Shown here piece after piece: positions 19,748 to 28,648 of a stretch of 64,000 nucleotides of DNA (its first letter is position 1; each line of letters opens with the position of its first letter). The translations under genes were made by a program, and so were the position numbers. The stretch is from Chloroflexi bacterium HGW-Chloroflexi-4 (lineage in GTDB: Bacteria > Chloroflexota > Anaerolineae > Anaerolineales > Anaerolineaceae), in NCBI GenBank assembly GCA_002840715.1, contig PHBW01000019.1:36890-100889 (forward strand), given 5' to 3'. The notes under the pieces were generated by a model. It ran no database searches and was not told the origin of the DNA. It saw only the letters and a list, made by a program, of their open reading frames with translations.

Positions 19748-19883
19748 ATCCCGATTATACGCCTTCCTGTTCGTACGCCAAACTCGCTTGACACACTTTT
19801 TAAAAAATGCTAAATTAGTCACATCGCATGTGATGAGGTAATCCCCCATCGCTTACAATCTTTTTCAGCATGGAGAAGAATAT

Positions 19884-20066
19884 ATGGCAGAACGTTTTGT
19901 TGGGACGGTAAAATGGTTCAATCCCGCCAAGGGGTACGGTTTTCTCGGCCGTGAAGGGGCAGAAGATGTCTTTGTACATTTTTCCGCGAAAGGCCAACAA
20001 GTCGAATTTTCAGTCGAAAAAGGACCCAAAGGTCTGCAAGCAGCAGAAGTAAAACCTCTCGCATAA
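19884..20066 (+). CDS. cold-shock-domain protein with shortened loop
   Basis: 60 aa single cold-shock domain that binds single-stranded RNA/DNA. Motifs: [16 protein letters not shown] (RNP1) and EDVFVHFSA (RNP2), ending [10 protein letters not shown]. Family members are normally about 66-70 aa. Here FVHFSA is followed directly by KGQQVEF, so roughly 8-10 residues of the usual beta3-beta4 loop (the GYRSLxEG stretch) are missing. The reading frame is intact, so this is an in-frame deletion or natural variant, not a frameshift. Its own terminator follows immediately. Confidence 0.9.
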   Translation: MAERFVGTVKWFNPAKGYGFLGREGAEDVFVHFSAKGQQVEFSVEKGPKGLQAAEVKPLA

Positions 20067-20083
20067 ACTATAAATAACGAAAT

Positions 20084-20121
20084 GAAAACCGGTTCCCCCT
20101 AGTGAGAAACCGGTTTTTTTT
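20084..20121 (+). terminator. terminator of the cold-shock gene
   Basis: AAAACCGGTT / AACCGGTTTT stem with a 13-base loop and eight T residues. It overlaps the 3' end of the convergent aminotransferase gene by two bases. Confidence 0.88.
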
Positions 20122-21286
20122 ATCTTTCGTTAATCGCTTTTTCCATCCGTTCAAGAGCTTCTTTCAGAAGTTCTCGCGAACAACCGAAATTAAGTCTGAC
20201 AAATCCCTGCCCGCCAGAGCCGAAATCATCGCCGCAGTTTAAGGCTACTTTTGCCTTCTTTAAAAAGAACTTGTGCGGTCCTTCTTCAAGCGCCAATTCG
20301 CTGCAGTCCAACCATGCCAGGTAGGTGGCATCAGGGACATGCATCTTTATCTGGGGAAATCTTTGCAGGATAAATTCTGCCATGAAATCACGGTTACTTT
20401 CCAGAATACCCAACATCTGCTCAAGCCACTCACCACCGTCACGATAGGCTGCCACAGCCGCAGTCAACCCCAACACATTAACGTCACCCAACAATCCGTG
20501 GCTGGCGTTTTCGATTTTCTTCAATAATCCGTGATTGGTGCTGATCAACACTGCACAACTTAACCCGGCAATGTTGAAAGTCTTGCTGGGTGCGATCAGT
20601 GTAACTGTGCTTTTAGCGACCTCGTCAGAAAGCGACGCCATGGGGATGTGCTGACCGCCTTTGAAGACTAGGTCGGAATGAATCTCATCTGAAATAATGG
20701 TCAGCTTGTGCCGCAGACAAATCTCAGCCAATCGTTCCAACTCCTGTCGGGTATACACCTTGCCCACTGGGTTATGCGGATTGCAGAAAATAAGGCAGCA
20801 CGTATCTTTCTCAATTGAGGCTTCCAATGCGTCAAAATCTACTTCGTACGAGCCGTCTGGCTGCCTGACCAGTTCAGCACAGATATTTCTGACACCGGCT
20901 TTTTCTGCGGCATTTACAATTGGAGGATAAACCGGAGTCTGAACCAAAAGGGATTCTCCCGGTTTGGTAAGTAATTGACAGGTCAAATTAAACCCGGGTA
21001 CTACCCCGGGGATGAAGATCATGTCTTTGGATGAGATTTTCCAGTCATAACGGTCTTGCATCCGTTCCACTACCAATTCGCGCAATTCCTGAGGGTGCAG
21101 CGAATAACCAAACACGCCGTGGGTCACTCTTTCAAGCAGCGCTTCAATCACTGCTGGAGGAGATTGAAAATCCGTGTCGGCTACCCACAATGGCAAAACA
21201 TCATCTCCAAATAGCCCCCATTTGACGCTGTCCGTTCCACGTCGATTGACTGTTATGATGGATTCTGTTCTCAAAAATGCCTCCAA
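20120..21286 (-). CDS. patB: MalY/PatB-type PLP-dependent C-S lyase / aminotransferase
   Basis: 388 aa fold-type I PLP enzyme. The start region RRGTDSVKWGLF and LPLWVADTDFQSPPAVIEAL are typical of MalY/PatB (cystathionine beta-lyase). CNPHNPVGKVY, SDEIHSDLVF and APSKTFNIAGL supply the Asp and the Schiff-base Lys (SKTFN). A C-terminal arginine for substrate carboxylate lies in FVRLNFGCSRELL. Family members cleave cystathionine or cysteine conjugates, and PatB was first noted in Bacillus. The exact substrate is not visible. There is no obvious operon partner. Confidence 0.9.
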   Translation of the reverse strand: MEAFLRTESIITVNRRGTDSVKWGLFGDDVLPLWVADTDFQSPPAVIEALLERVTHGVFGYSLHPQELRELVVERMQDRYDWKISSKDMIFIPGVVPGFNLTCQLLTKPGESLLVQTPVYPPIVNAAEKAGVRNICAELVRQPDGSYEVDFDALEASIEKDTCCLIFCNPHNPVGKVYTRQELERLAEICLRHKLTIISDEIHSDLVFKGGQHIPMASLSDEVAKSTVTLIAPSKTFNIAGLSCAVLISTNHGLLKKIENASHGLLGDVNVLGLTAAVAAYRDGGEWLEQMLGILESNRDFMAEFILQRFPQIKMHVPDATYLAWLDCSELALEEGPHKFFLKKAKVALNCGDDFGSGGQGFVRLNFGCSRELLKEALERMEKAINER

Positions 21287-21370
21287 GCTCAGGTTTTCAT
21301 CGATTATATCGTGTCATACCTTGAAGCTTGAAGACTGCTTCAGAATCCTGATATACTAGGATAAATTCTT

Positions 21371-22294
21371 ATGATGAACAAAAATAATCCCCCCGCACTC
21401 CCTACTCTTGAACTGCATTCAGCCGATAGCTGGCAGGATTATGTCTTGCTGGATTCAGGTGACGGCTTCAAACTCGAACAATTCGGACCCTATCGCCTTG
21501 TGCGCCCTGAAGCCGAGGCAGTCTGGCGGCAATCTCTGGCCCCCTCTGAATGGAAAAAAGCCGACGCGCTCTACAGACCCTCCCCCGAAGAAAACGGCGG
21601 CCATTGGGAATATCATCAGAAACTGCCGGAACGCTTTAAGATGACCTACGGCTCCATCGCCTTTTGGGCAATGACCTCCTCATCGCGTCATCTGGGTGTA
21701 TTCCCAGAACAATCTGTGCAGTGGGATTGGGCGGATAAAGTTATCACAAAATCAAAAACCACCCCCAAGGTGTTGAATCTGTTCGGCTACACCGGTATGG
21801 CTTCGCTGGCTGCTGCCCATTCAGGCGCTCAAGTCACTCACCTGGATGCCTCACGAAAATCTGTTTTATGGGCTAAAGACAATCAGGCGCTTTCAAATAT
21901 GGAGAACAAACCCATCCGCTGGATCATCGACGATGCGGTCAAGTTCGTGCAGCGTGAAAGCCGGCGCGGCGTACAATATGACGGCATCATTCTTGACCCA
22001 CCCAAGTTTGGCCGCGGTCCCCAGGGTGAAGTATGGGAATTCTACAAACTGCTGCCCGATTTGCTCCAAACCTGCCGGCAGATACTCAGTCCCAATCCGC
22101 TCTTTGTGCAGCTCACTGCCTATGCAGTGAAAGCCTCATCCGTCACCATGTATTATGCCATTCAGGATATGATGGCCGGTTTCAATGGACGCACCCAGGC
22201 CGGTGAAATTGGATTGACCGAACGATCAGGCGGACATTTTCTGTCTACTGCCATTTTCTCCCGCTGGTGCCGTGAAGACGCACTTCCACAATAA
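21371..22294 (+). CDS. class I SAM methyltransferase, RlmI/RlmK-like core
   Basis: 307 aa. The catalytic core has KVLNLFGYTGMASLAAAHSGAQ (motif I), THLDASRKSVLWAKDN, IIDDAVKFVQRE, and the nucleobase-binding IILDPPKFGRGP. This matches the PF10672-type SAM methyltransferases related to 23S rRNA m5C methylases. No N-terminal PUA domain is evident, unlike RlmI. rRNA is the likely substrate but unproven. The next gene (DUF6159) starts 12 bases downstream and the following one 19 bases later, forming a run of three genes. Confidence 0.85.
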   Translation: MMNKNNPPALPTLELHSADSWQDYVLLDSGDGFKLEQFGPYRLVRPEAEAVWRQSLAPSEWKKADALYRPSPEENGGHWEYHQKLPERFKMTYGSIAFWAMTSSSRHLGVFPEQSVQWDWADKVITKSKTTPKVLNLFGYTGMASLAAAHSGAQVTHLDASRKSVLWAKDNQALSNMENKPIRWIIDDAVKFVQRESRRGVQYDGIILDPPKFGRGPQGEVWEFYKLLPDLLQTCRQILSPNPLFVQLTAYAVKASSVTMYYAIQDMMAGFNGRTQAGEIGLTERSGGHFLSTAIFSRWCREDALPQ

Positions 22295-22305
22295 TCGGAG
22301 GGTCT

Positions 22306-23169
22306 ATGTTTGATTCCATTGGAAACAGTTGGTCTTTGATCAAATCCAGCGCCAAGGTGCTTGACGCAGACCGTGAATTGTTGATCTTTCCTATCCTTTC
22401 AAGCATTGCAGTACTCCTTTTAACAGCGGTGTTCTTTGTGCCCATGCTGCTAGTCGGATATTTCGGCCGCCTAACCAACCAGGGACTGCAAGTAGTTGAT
22501 TATCTGATCCTGTTTCTTTTTTATTTGATCCAGTATTTATTGATCTTTTTTAACAACACCGCTCTGGTCGGTGCTGCCCTAATCCGCATCCGTGGTGGAG
22601 ATCCCACCATCCGCGACGGGTTAAGAATCGCTGCCGATCGTTTTACCAATATTTTCTTTTATGCATTAATCGCCTCCACTATTGGCATGCTTCTTTCATT
22701 AATAAAAGAAAAAGGCGGCACACTTTCAAAGTTGGTTGTCTCGCTTATCGGTTTTGTTTGGAATGTAGCCACCTTTTTAGTTGTACCCATTCTGGCCGTC
22801 GAGGATGTTGGTCCGATTGAGGCCATCAAACGCAGTGTGGGCTACCTTAAGAAGACCTGGGGTGAACAGCTTGTCGGCAGCTTCAGCATTGGCCTGGTAT
22901 TTAATTTTTTGGTGCTACTGGTGATGGTTGCTGCAGGTTTACTCGTTGTGTTGTTAATCAATGGTGGTGCTCAAGCCTGGGCATTCGTTTCGGTCGTTGT
23001 GGTGGCCATCATTTTTATTCTTGGAATCAGCCTGGTTAATTCAACCCTCACCGGCATCTACACCGCTGCGGTTTACCGATATGCCTCCACGGGTGAAGCC
23101 GGCACTTTCTTTGAATCCGACGCCGTTCAAAATGCCTTCAGGCCAGCCGCCAAACGAAATATCATCTAG
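22306..23169 (+). CDS. DUF6159 family membrane protein
   Basis: 287 aa with about six transmembrane segments. The start MFDSIGNSWSLIKSSAKVLDADREL followed by LIFPILSSIAVLLLTAVFF, together with VVPILAVEDVGPIEAIKRSVGYLKKTWGEQ, is characteristic of DUF6159 proteins, which are common in Chloroflexota and archaea. The function is unknown. A good GGAGGG ribosome-binding site precedes the ATG. It is probably translated from the same transcript as the methyltransferase. Confidence 0.8.
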   Translation: MFDSIGNSWSLIKSSAKVLDADRELLIFPILSSIAVLLLTAVFFVPMLLVGYFGRLTNQGLQVVDYLILFLFYLIQYLLIFFNNTALVGAALIRIRGGDPTIRDGLRIAADRFTNIFFYALIASTIGMLLSLIKEKGGTLSKLVVSLIGFVWNVATFLVVPILAVEDVGPIEAIKRSVGYLKKTWGEQLVGSFSIGLVFNFLVLLVMVAAGLLVVLLINGGAQAWAFVSVVVVAIIFILGISLVNSTLTGIYTAAVYRYASTGEAGTFFESDAVQNAFRPAAKRNII

Positions 23170-23187
23170 GTTATTTCAGGAAGTTCA

Positions 23188-25065
23188 ATGAGTTTATCTA
23201 CAAGGGATGATGACATCCAGACTCAAACCCACACAAAATCTCGGTCCGCATCATGGCTGCCTCTGCTGCTCTTTTGCATTTCAGCAGGGCTGCTGGCCAC
23301 ACTATGGGGTTACAACTACAGCTCAGGTAATGCCGAAGAACAGCTTCCGTTTATCTACCGTGCGCTTGACCCAACCTATTTGAGTAACGATTTCTTCACC
23401 AATACCTTCAGTTTATACGGTCCGCGCACCTTCTTCAGCGGATTTATAGCCTTCTTTGCCAGATTTATGCCTCTGACGGCTCTCTTGTTTTTATTGACTT
23501 TGATTGCCAATGTTGCGATCGCCTTCGTTTCGGCTCGGGTGTCTAATTTCTTGTTTCCCCGCTCGCGCTTCAGCGCATTTTTAGCCGCGGTCGGCGTCTT
23601 AACCCTCAAAACCTTCTGGCTGGGATACAGTAACATCGTCTACCGCATTTTTCTTGAACCTGAGCACCTGGCACTACCTTTCATCTTGCTGGGATTTTTG
23701 CTGATCCTGAAACGCAGCTACATTCCGGCGTCGATAAGTTTTGGCATCGCATCTCTGTTTCACGCCCTGCTCGGCCTTGAACTTGGATGGATCCTATTTG
23801 GTGTGGTCTTGCTTGAGTTGATCATCCAAAAAATACGCAAAGAATCTCAAACAATAAAACTCCTGCCGCTCGGCATCGGTCTGATCTTAATGGCCGCATT
23901 CAGCGCCACGCTGTTATATCCCTACACGCAACAGCCCTCGATCCCCGCGGACGAGTTCATTCATCTTGTGGCTTATGTACGTCATCCCCATCATTATCTT
24001 CCCTCATATTTTGAGCCATGGCAATGGGGTCAAGCTGCAGTTTATTTGTTGGGATTTGTGTTTACCTTTATGTTAGCCTTAAAACGGTCCGAAACTCTGC
24101 ATCAGCATAAGCGTCTATTAATCCTGATCGGCGCACTGCTTATGCTGCTTTGTATTGGCGGTTACCTGTTTGTCGAAGTCTGGCCCTCCCGATTATGGAC
24201 CTCAGCGCAGATGTTCAGGCTGCCATACCTGCTCAAATGGTTCAGCATTGTGCTTTTGACTAGCTGGGCTGGTGAACTGATTGAGAACCCCGGCGACAAA
24301 GAAACCAGATTTTTGGGCATCTCGGCTGCCGTGGGCCTTGTCACCCCGCTCTCGCTGGCTTTCGTGCCGCTGGCATTATGGACCCGCAAGGTGATTTTAC
24401 CGAAGCTTAAAGTGTCTGAAAAATTGCTTCAAGATACAGTCATTCTTCTGGTCACGCTTGGCTTGGTGGTTTTTTACAAACCCGAATTCCGCACCTGGGC
24501 GTGTTTCATAATCCTATTCGCTGCGGTCGGGGTAATCACTTTCCTAAAATCCAAAAAAGTCGGCCTGCTTTTAGGCACTGCTCTGCCACTTACACTTTCC
24601 GCAATCTTTGTATTATTTTCGACCTCCATTACACCTCCAACTTTTTTGAAGTATGAATTACCTGTCTTTTCTCTTTACAAAACATCCGGAGAAGTCGCTG
24701 AGGTGGCTAGTTTCGCCAAAGCCAACACCCCTACGGATGCAACATTCTACACCCCACCGCGCATGGGTGAATTTCGCTATCTGGCTCAACGCGCCATCGT
24801 AGTTGATTTTGCCGCTTACCCTTTTCAAGATCTTTCAATGCGCGAATGGTACCGCCGCATTGCAGATTGTTACGGCGTCTCACCCTTATTAGGGTTTGAC
24901 TCCCTCACCCAATTGAACCTGACCATCTATCGCATCAGCGATGAAGAGTTAAAATCGCTTTCAGAACGATACGGTTTTGATTATGCTGTAGTGTATGATT
25001 CAACCAATACCAACTTTCCCATTATTTTCCGCACTGAATCGCTTAAATTAATCCAGATTCAGTAA
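23188..25065 (+). CDS. polytopic membrane protein with C-terminal soluble domain
   Basis: 625 aa with about 12 hydrophobic segments from residue 20 to about 470, and a C-terminal extracellular-type domain of about 150 aa (ANTPTDATFYTPPRMGEFRYLAQRAIVVDFAAYPF). The N-terminal periplasmic loop PFIYRALDPTYLSNDFF and the C-terminal domain resemble DUF6798 proteins and distant GT-C glycosyltransferase-like architectures. No DxD motif can be assigned with certainty. It is the last gene of the three-gene run and is followed by a terminator. Confidence 0.7.
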   Translation: MSLSTRDDDIQTQTHTKSRSASWLPLLLFCISAGLLATLWGYNYSSGNAEEQLPFIYRALDPTYLSNDFFTNTFSLYGPRTFFSGFIAFFARFMPLTALLFLLTLIANVAIAFVSARVSNFLFPRSRFSAFLAAVGVLTLKTFWLGYSNIVYRIFLEPEHLALPFILLGFLLILKRSYIPASISFGIASLFHALLGLELGWILFGVVLLELIIQKIRKESQTIKLLPLGIGLILMAAFSATLLYPYTQQPSIPADEFIHLVAYVRHPHHYLPSYFEPWQWGQAAVYLLGFVFTFMLALKRSETLHQHKRLLILIGALLMLLCIGGYLFVEVWPSRLWTSAQMFRLPYLLKWFSIVLLTSWAGELIENPGDKETRFLGISAAVGLVTPLSLAFVPLALWTRKVILPKLKVSEKLLQDTVILLVTLGLVVFYKPEFRTWACFIILFAAVGVITFLKSKKVGLLLGTALPLTLSAIFVLFSTSITPPTFLKYELPVFSLYKTSGEVAEVASFAKANTPTDATFYTPPRMGEFRYLAQRAIVVDFAAYPFQDLSMREWYRRIADCYGVSPLLGFDSLTQLNLTIYRISDEELKSLSERYGFDYAVVYDSTNTNFPIIFRTESLKLIQIQ

Positions 25066-25095
25066 AAATAAAATGGAAAACCTTGTTATGCTGAT

Positions 25096-25133
25096 AAATA
25101 ATTGCCTATAATTACTAGGCAATTATTTATTGT
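25096..25133 (+). terminator. terminator hairpin after the membrane-protein gene
   Basis: Perfect 13-bp stem AAATAATTGCCTA / TAGGCAATTATTT with a 7-base loop, followed by ATTGTTTT. It is AT-rich, so of moderate strength. It sits between the 625-aa membrane protein and the DUF1028 gene. Confidence 0.7.
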
Positions 25134-25152
25134 TTTCATCGGAGGAGAAATT

Positions 25153-26100
25153 ATGAAAAAATCACAAAGCAATTCAAACATTATTCGCTTTCCGTTTGCA
25201 CATACTTATTCCATCGTCGCGCGAGATCCGGAGACCGGCGAGATGGGGGTTGCGGTGCAATCGCATTGGTTTTCCACCGGTTCCATGGTCACCTGGGCAG
25301 AACCCGGCGTCGGCGCCATAGCCACTCAATCCATGGTGGAAGTCAGCTACGGTCCGCTTGGTTTGCACAAAATGCAAAACGGTAAAACCGCCCCTGAAAC
25401 CTTGAAGGCACTACTGGCAGAGGACAAGAATAGTGAAGTACGACAGGTTGCCATGGTGGATGCGCACGGAAACGTGGCAGTTCATACCGGAAACCGCTGT
25501 ATTGCTGAAGCTGGCCATCATAGCGGCGTTCAATATTCAGTACAGGCCAATATGATGCTCAAAAACACCGTCTGGCCAGCGATGGCTAAAGCGTATGAAA
25601 ACACAAGCGGCCCCTTAGCCGATAGGCTCATGGCCGCATTGGATGCAGCCCAGGCTGAAGGCGGAGATATCCGCGGCAAGCAATCTGCTGCCATGCTGAT
25701 CGTCAGCGCTGAAGCTTCTTCACACCCGTGGACGGGCATTTTAGTAGATCTTCGAGTTGAAGATCACCCCGAGCCCCTGGTGGAACTGCGCCGGCTGCTC
25801 ACCATCCAGCGTGCGTATCAATCGATGAACCGTGGGGATGAATTGTTGAGTGAAGGAAAAATTCAAGAAGCCTTTGAGGCTTACAACGCCGGCGCTGCAC
25901 TGGCGCCGAAACTTGACGAACTCCCCTTCTGGCAGGCTGTTACCCTGGCTGATACCGGCAAAGTGCAAGAATCTCTGCCCATCTTCAAACAGGTATTTGC
26001 AATCAATCCTGATTGGGCGCTGCTTCTACAAAGGTTGCCGCAAGCCGGGTTATTTAAAGATGACCCCGAATTGATGAAACTAATTATTTCACAAGCATAG
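25153..26100 (+). CDS. DUF1028 Ntn-hydrolase-like protein with C-terminal TPR
   Basis: 315 aa. Residues 10-220 match DUF1028: HTYSIVARDPETGEMGVAVQS, WAEPGVGAIATQSMVEVSYGP, NMMLKNTVWPAM, GGDIRGKQSAAMLIV, and DLRVEDHPEPLVELRRLL. The family has an Ntn-hydrolase-like fold and proposed amidohydrolase activity. Residues 235-315 look like two TPR units. The ATG at 25153 is preceded by GGAGGAG. The longer upstream frame lies over the terminator hairpin and is rejected. It converges with, and overlaps by 17 bases, the next gene. Confidence 0.88.
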   Translation: MKKSQSNSNIIRFPFAHTYSIVARDPETGEMGVAVQSHWFSTGSMVTWAEPGVGAIATQSMVEVSYGPLGLHKMQNGKTAPETLKALLAEDKNSEVRQVAMVDAHGNVAVHTGNRCIAEAGHHSGVQYSVQANMMLKNTVWPAMAKAYENTSGPLADRLMAALDAAQAEGGDIRGKQSAAMLIVSAEASSHPWTGILVDLRVEDHPEPLVELRRLLTIQRAYQSMNRGDELLSEGKIQEAFEAYNAGAALAPKLDELPFWQAVTLADTGKVQESLPIFKQVFAINPDWALLLQRLPQAGLFKDDPELMKLIISQA

Positions 26101-27409
26101 CAGGCAATCTTGCAGCCATTGTCAGGTCAGATGCATTTATTGATATGGGTAATGATTCGGCCCTGGGTGATATAAGCCCGATCAGTCTTTCGGCGCTGAT
26201 GCCTTTCTTGCGAATAACTTTACGCACCTGCTTGAGATATTCAAAGCGAAACGGAAAGTGTTCTTCAAGTTTTTTAAGATATGCTTTTGAATAATACTTT
26301 TCGGTGCGCAGTACCGCATCCATCAATAAAAGATCGATTCCTTTCATTGACATTTGTTTTAGAGGCACAGCATTGGGGCTGTCGAAGCATTCCAATCCTT
26401 GCAACACATGATGAGCAAAATTGAATACCCGATTCATGACGCCATCCGCTTTGCCCCGGCGGACGGAATCAGTGAATAAAGTTAATTCGCGATGACGTAA
26501 GTCCTGAGCGATATCCTCTTGATCATCCATCATCTGTGCAAAAGCGCCGTAGTTGAAGATGATTTCCATCTCTTCTGCAGAAAGTTCACCCGCGGCTAAA
26601 AATCCATCTGCCAAAACGGACGTCCCGCCTTTTTCAAATGACATTTCGGCTATTCTTCTGATGTGGAGCTTTTCGGGCCATTTGGGCATGCGCGCACTTT
26701 TGCTTTGCGCATAATGGATCGCAAGCAAACTCTCATAAACCTGCGTGAATTGCTCACGAGGATATTGCTGCTCAACCATGCGCACCAGGTCAAGCACATC
26801 CTCTTCATTCCAGTTCTGCGGAGCTGCAACGTCGCCGTTTAACCATATCCCAAAACGCTCGTTGAAACTGGCTTTTTCGGCTATATTTCTCCGCGGATCA
26901 TCGAGGTAGTTATCTGTCACCGGATAGAGCATGCTGTAAGCAAACAATGAAGGCGTTACCGAAACAGGCAATCCCAACAGCACTTGAAGGTAATTACTCG
27001 TCCAGACATTGCGACTGGCCTGGAAGATATCTTCAAAACTGATGAAAGGATCAAAGGCTTTGGCCTGGTGATAGAAATCTTCAGCAGCCTGATTGATGCC
27101 CAAACGTTCTATACAGTTAACCTGGTTTTCATCCAAACCAAATATTGAAATGCCGGTCTCTTTAATCCGACGGGAGGCCTCATCAGTGAATTGCTGTTGA
27201 TCAAACCCGCGCAGCACTGAAATATCCAACTGCTTACTGATCCAATCCAGGGTCTCACTCAACTGGTTTTCATTTTTCGATTTTTCATCCATCGAAATCT
27301 GCGCCGGCAGATAGTCGTCATCTTCAGAACACTCAAACCACAAGTTGGTAAGCAGATGGGTTTGTTGTTTGACAAATTCTTGCATTTGATTTCGGGTGGT
27401 TAGGCTCAT
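26084..27409 (-). CDS. hypothetical protein, possible isoprenoid-synthase-like helices
   Basis: 441 aa, soluble and mostly helical. I do not recognise the family with certainty. Two acidic segments, PVTDNYLDDPRRNIAEK (about residue 165) and QMMDDQEDIAQDLRHRE (about residue 290), are spaced roughly as the Asp-rich motifs of class I isoprenoid/terpene synthases. A run of small-residue helices (AAGELSAEEMEIIFNYGAFA) lies between them. This is suggestive only. The gene stands alone, convergent with the DUF1028 gene, with which it shares 17 bases at the 3' ends. Confidence 0.65.
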   Translation of the reverse strand: MSLTTRNQMQEFVKQQTHLLTNLWFECSEDDDYLPAQISMDEKSKNENQLSETLDWISKQLDISVLRGFDQQQFTDEASRRIKETGISIFGLDENQVNCIERLGINQAAEDFYHQAKAFDPFISFEDIFQASRNVWTSNYLQVLLGLPVSVTPSLFAYSMLYPVTDNYLDDPRRNIAEKASFNERFGIWLNGDVAAPQNWNEEDVLDLVRMVEQQYPREQFTQVYESLLAIHYAQSKSARMPKWPEKLHIRRIAEMSFEKGGTSVLADGFLAAGELSAEEMEIIFNYGAFAQMMDDQEDIAQDLRHRELTLFTDSVRRGKADGVMNRVFNFAHHVLQGLECFDSPNAVPLKQMSMKGIDLLLMDAVLRTEKYYSKAYLKKLEEHFPFRFEYLKQVRKVIRKKGISAERLIGLISPRAESLPISINASDLTMAARLPAMLVK

Positions 27410-27591
27410 TAAAAGACTCTCATTTTGACAAAATTTCAGAAAACGTTAATCAATATACGAGGGTCAGCTCACTGAGTTGCAAAATCAACCTAAAAAAGAA
27501 AAAAGGCTGCAGTGAGATTTTTATACAGAAGGGTTATACTAGGGGGCAGGATTGAATCCGCTTGATTTTTTGACTGCGTTGAGGCTTATTT

Positions 27592-28530
27592 ATGAAAAAT
27601 TCTCAAAGAATGATGGTGAATATCATTGAAGAAATCTGTACCGAGCAGGGCATCCTCTGCGAACGGTTTTCTTATGACTGGATCTTTCGCCTGGCCAAAA
27701 ATGGAAGAACCGCCCACATCTTCGGTTACCAATTTGAGAACAATTCTGCCACCGCCCAGCTGATCTGTACGGATAAATGTGCCTCCAGCGAGATCTTGCG
27801 ATCCAAAGGCATCCCTGCGGTGGAGCATTATTTCTTCATCTCTCCTGATGATCTGCATTACATCGGACTTGAAGGCAACTGGCAGCGCATGCTCGAACTG
27901 CTCAAGAAATATGAACGACTGGTTTGCAAGCCAAATGAAGGCACAGGTGGCATTGATGTATTTCAGGTCTCCTCTTCAGTGGAACTTGAACTGGCTGTCA
28001 ATTCGGTGTTTGCCCACAGCCGTTCTTTGGCACTCAGTCCTTTTTACCCCATTGACCAGGAATATCGGGTCATCTTACTCAATGATCAGGTCAAACTGAT
28101 CTTTTCCAAAACTATCCAATCACTCATCGGAAATGGGAGATCTTCGTTTAAACAGTTATTACTTGAACAGAACCCGTCCATGCTTGAAACCATCCCCACC
28201 GGAGATTTCAGCGAAGAACTTCTCAACAAAATTCCGAAGTCCGGCGAAAAGATACCACTCAATTGGAAACACAACCTCGGTCAAGGCGCCCAACCTGAGA
28301 TAATCATCGATCCCTCACTGATAACTGAGTTAAGCGATCTCGCGCTTCGTTCCGCCCAGGCTGTTAACGTTCGTTTCGCTTCTGTGGATATCATTCGCAC
28401 CGGAGGAGAGTTCAAGGTGCTCGAAATCAACAGCGGCATCATGATGGAAAGTTTCGCCCGCATGAATGAAGAAAACTATAAAAAGGCAAAATCAATTTAT
28501 TTTGAAGCAATACAAACTTTTCTCAGTTAA
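27592..28530 (+). CDS. ATP-grasp domain protein
   Basis: 312 aa. The ATP-grasp fold is indicated by CTDKCASSEILRSKGIPAVEH (entry to the central domain), LVCKPNEGTGGIDVFQV (ATP-binding Lys and Gly-rich loop), DQEYRVILLNDQVKLIFSK, and the metal-binding end FASVDIIRTGGEFKVLEINSGIMM (D and E..N). It resembles RimK/glutathione-synthase-like ligases that join an amino group to a carboxylate. The substrate is unknown. It is monocistronic. The 170 bases upstream hold a possible TATACT -10 element but no other gene. Confidence 0.85.
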   Translation: MKNSQRMMVNIIEEICTEQGILCERFSYDWIFRLAKNGRTAHIFGYQFENNSATAQLICTDKCASSEILRSKGIPAVEHYFFISPDDLHYIGLEGNWQRMLELLKKYERLVCKPNEGTGGIDVFQVSSSVELELAVNSVFAHSRSLALSPFYPIDQEYRVILLNDQVKLIFSKTIQSLIGNGRSSFKQLLLEQNPSMLETIPTGDFSEELLNKIPKSGEKIPLNWKHNLGQGAQPEIIIDPSLITELSDLALRSAQAVNVRFASVDIIRTGGEFKVLEINSGIMMESFARMNEENYKKAKSIYFEAIQTFLS

Positions 28531-28648
28531 TACTGGGTTTTCAAAAAATATTAACATCCTCTAATATGTTTCCATTATTTTTTTAAGTCATTGGATTTAT
28601 GTTGCAACAGTTATAATTGAATTTCATTCTGAATCAAATTGGATTTCT

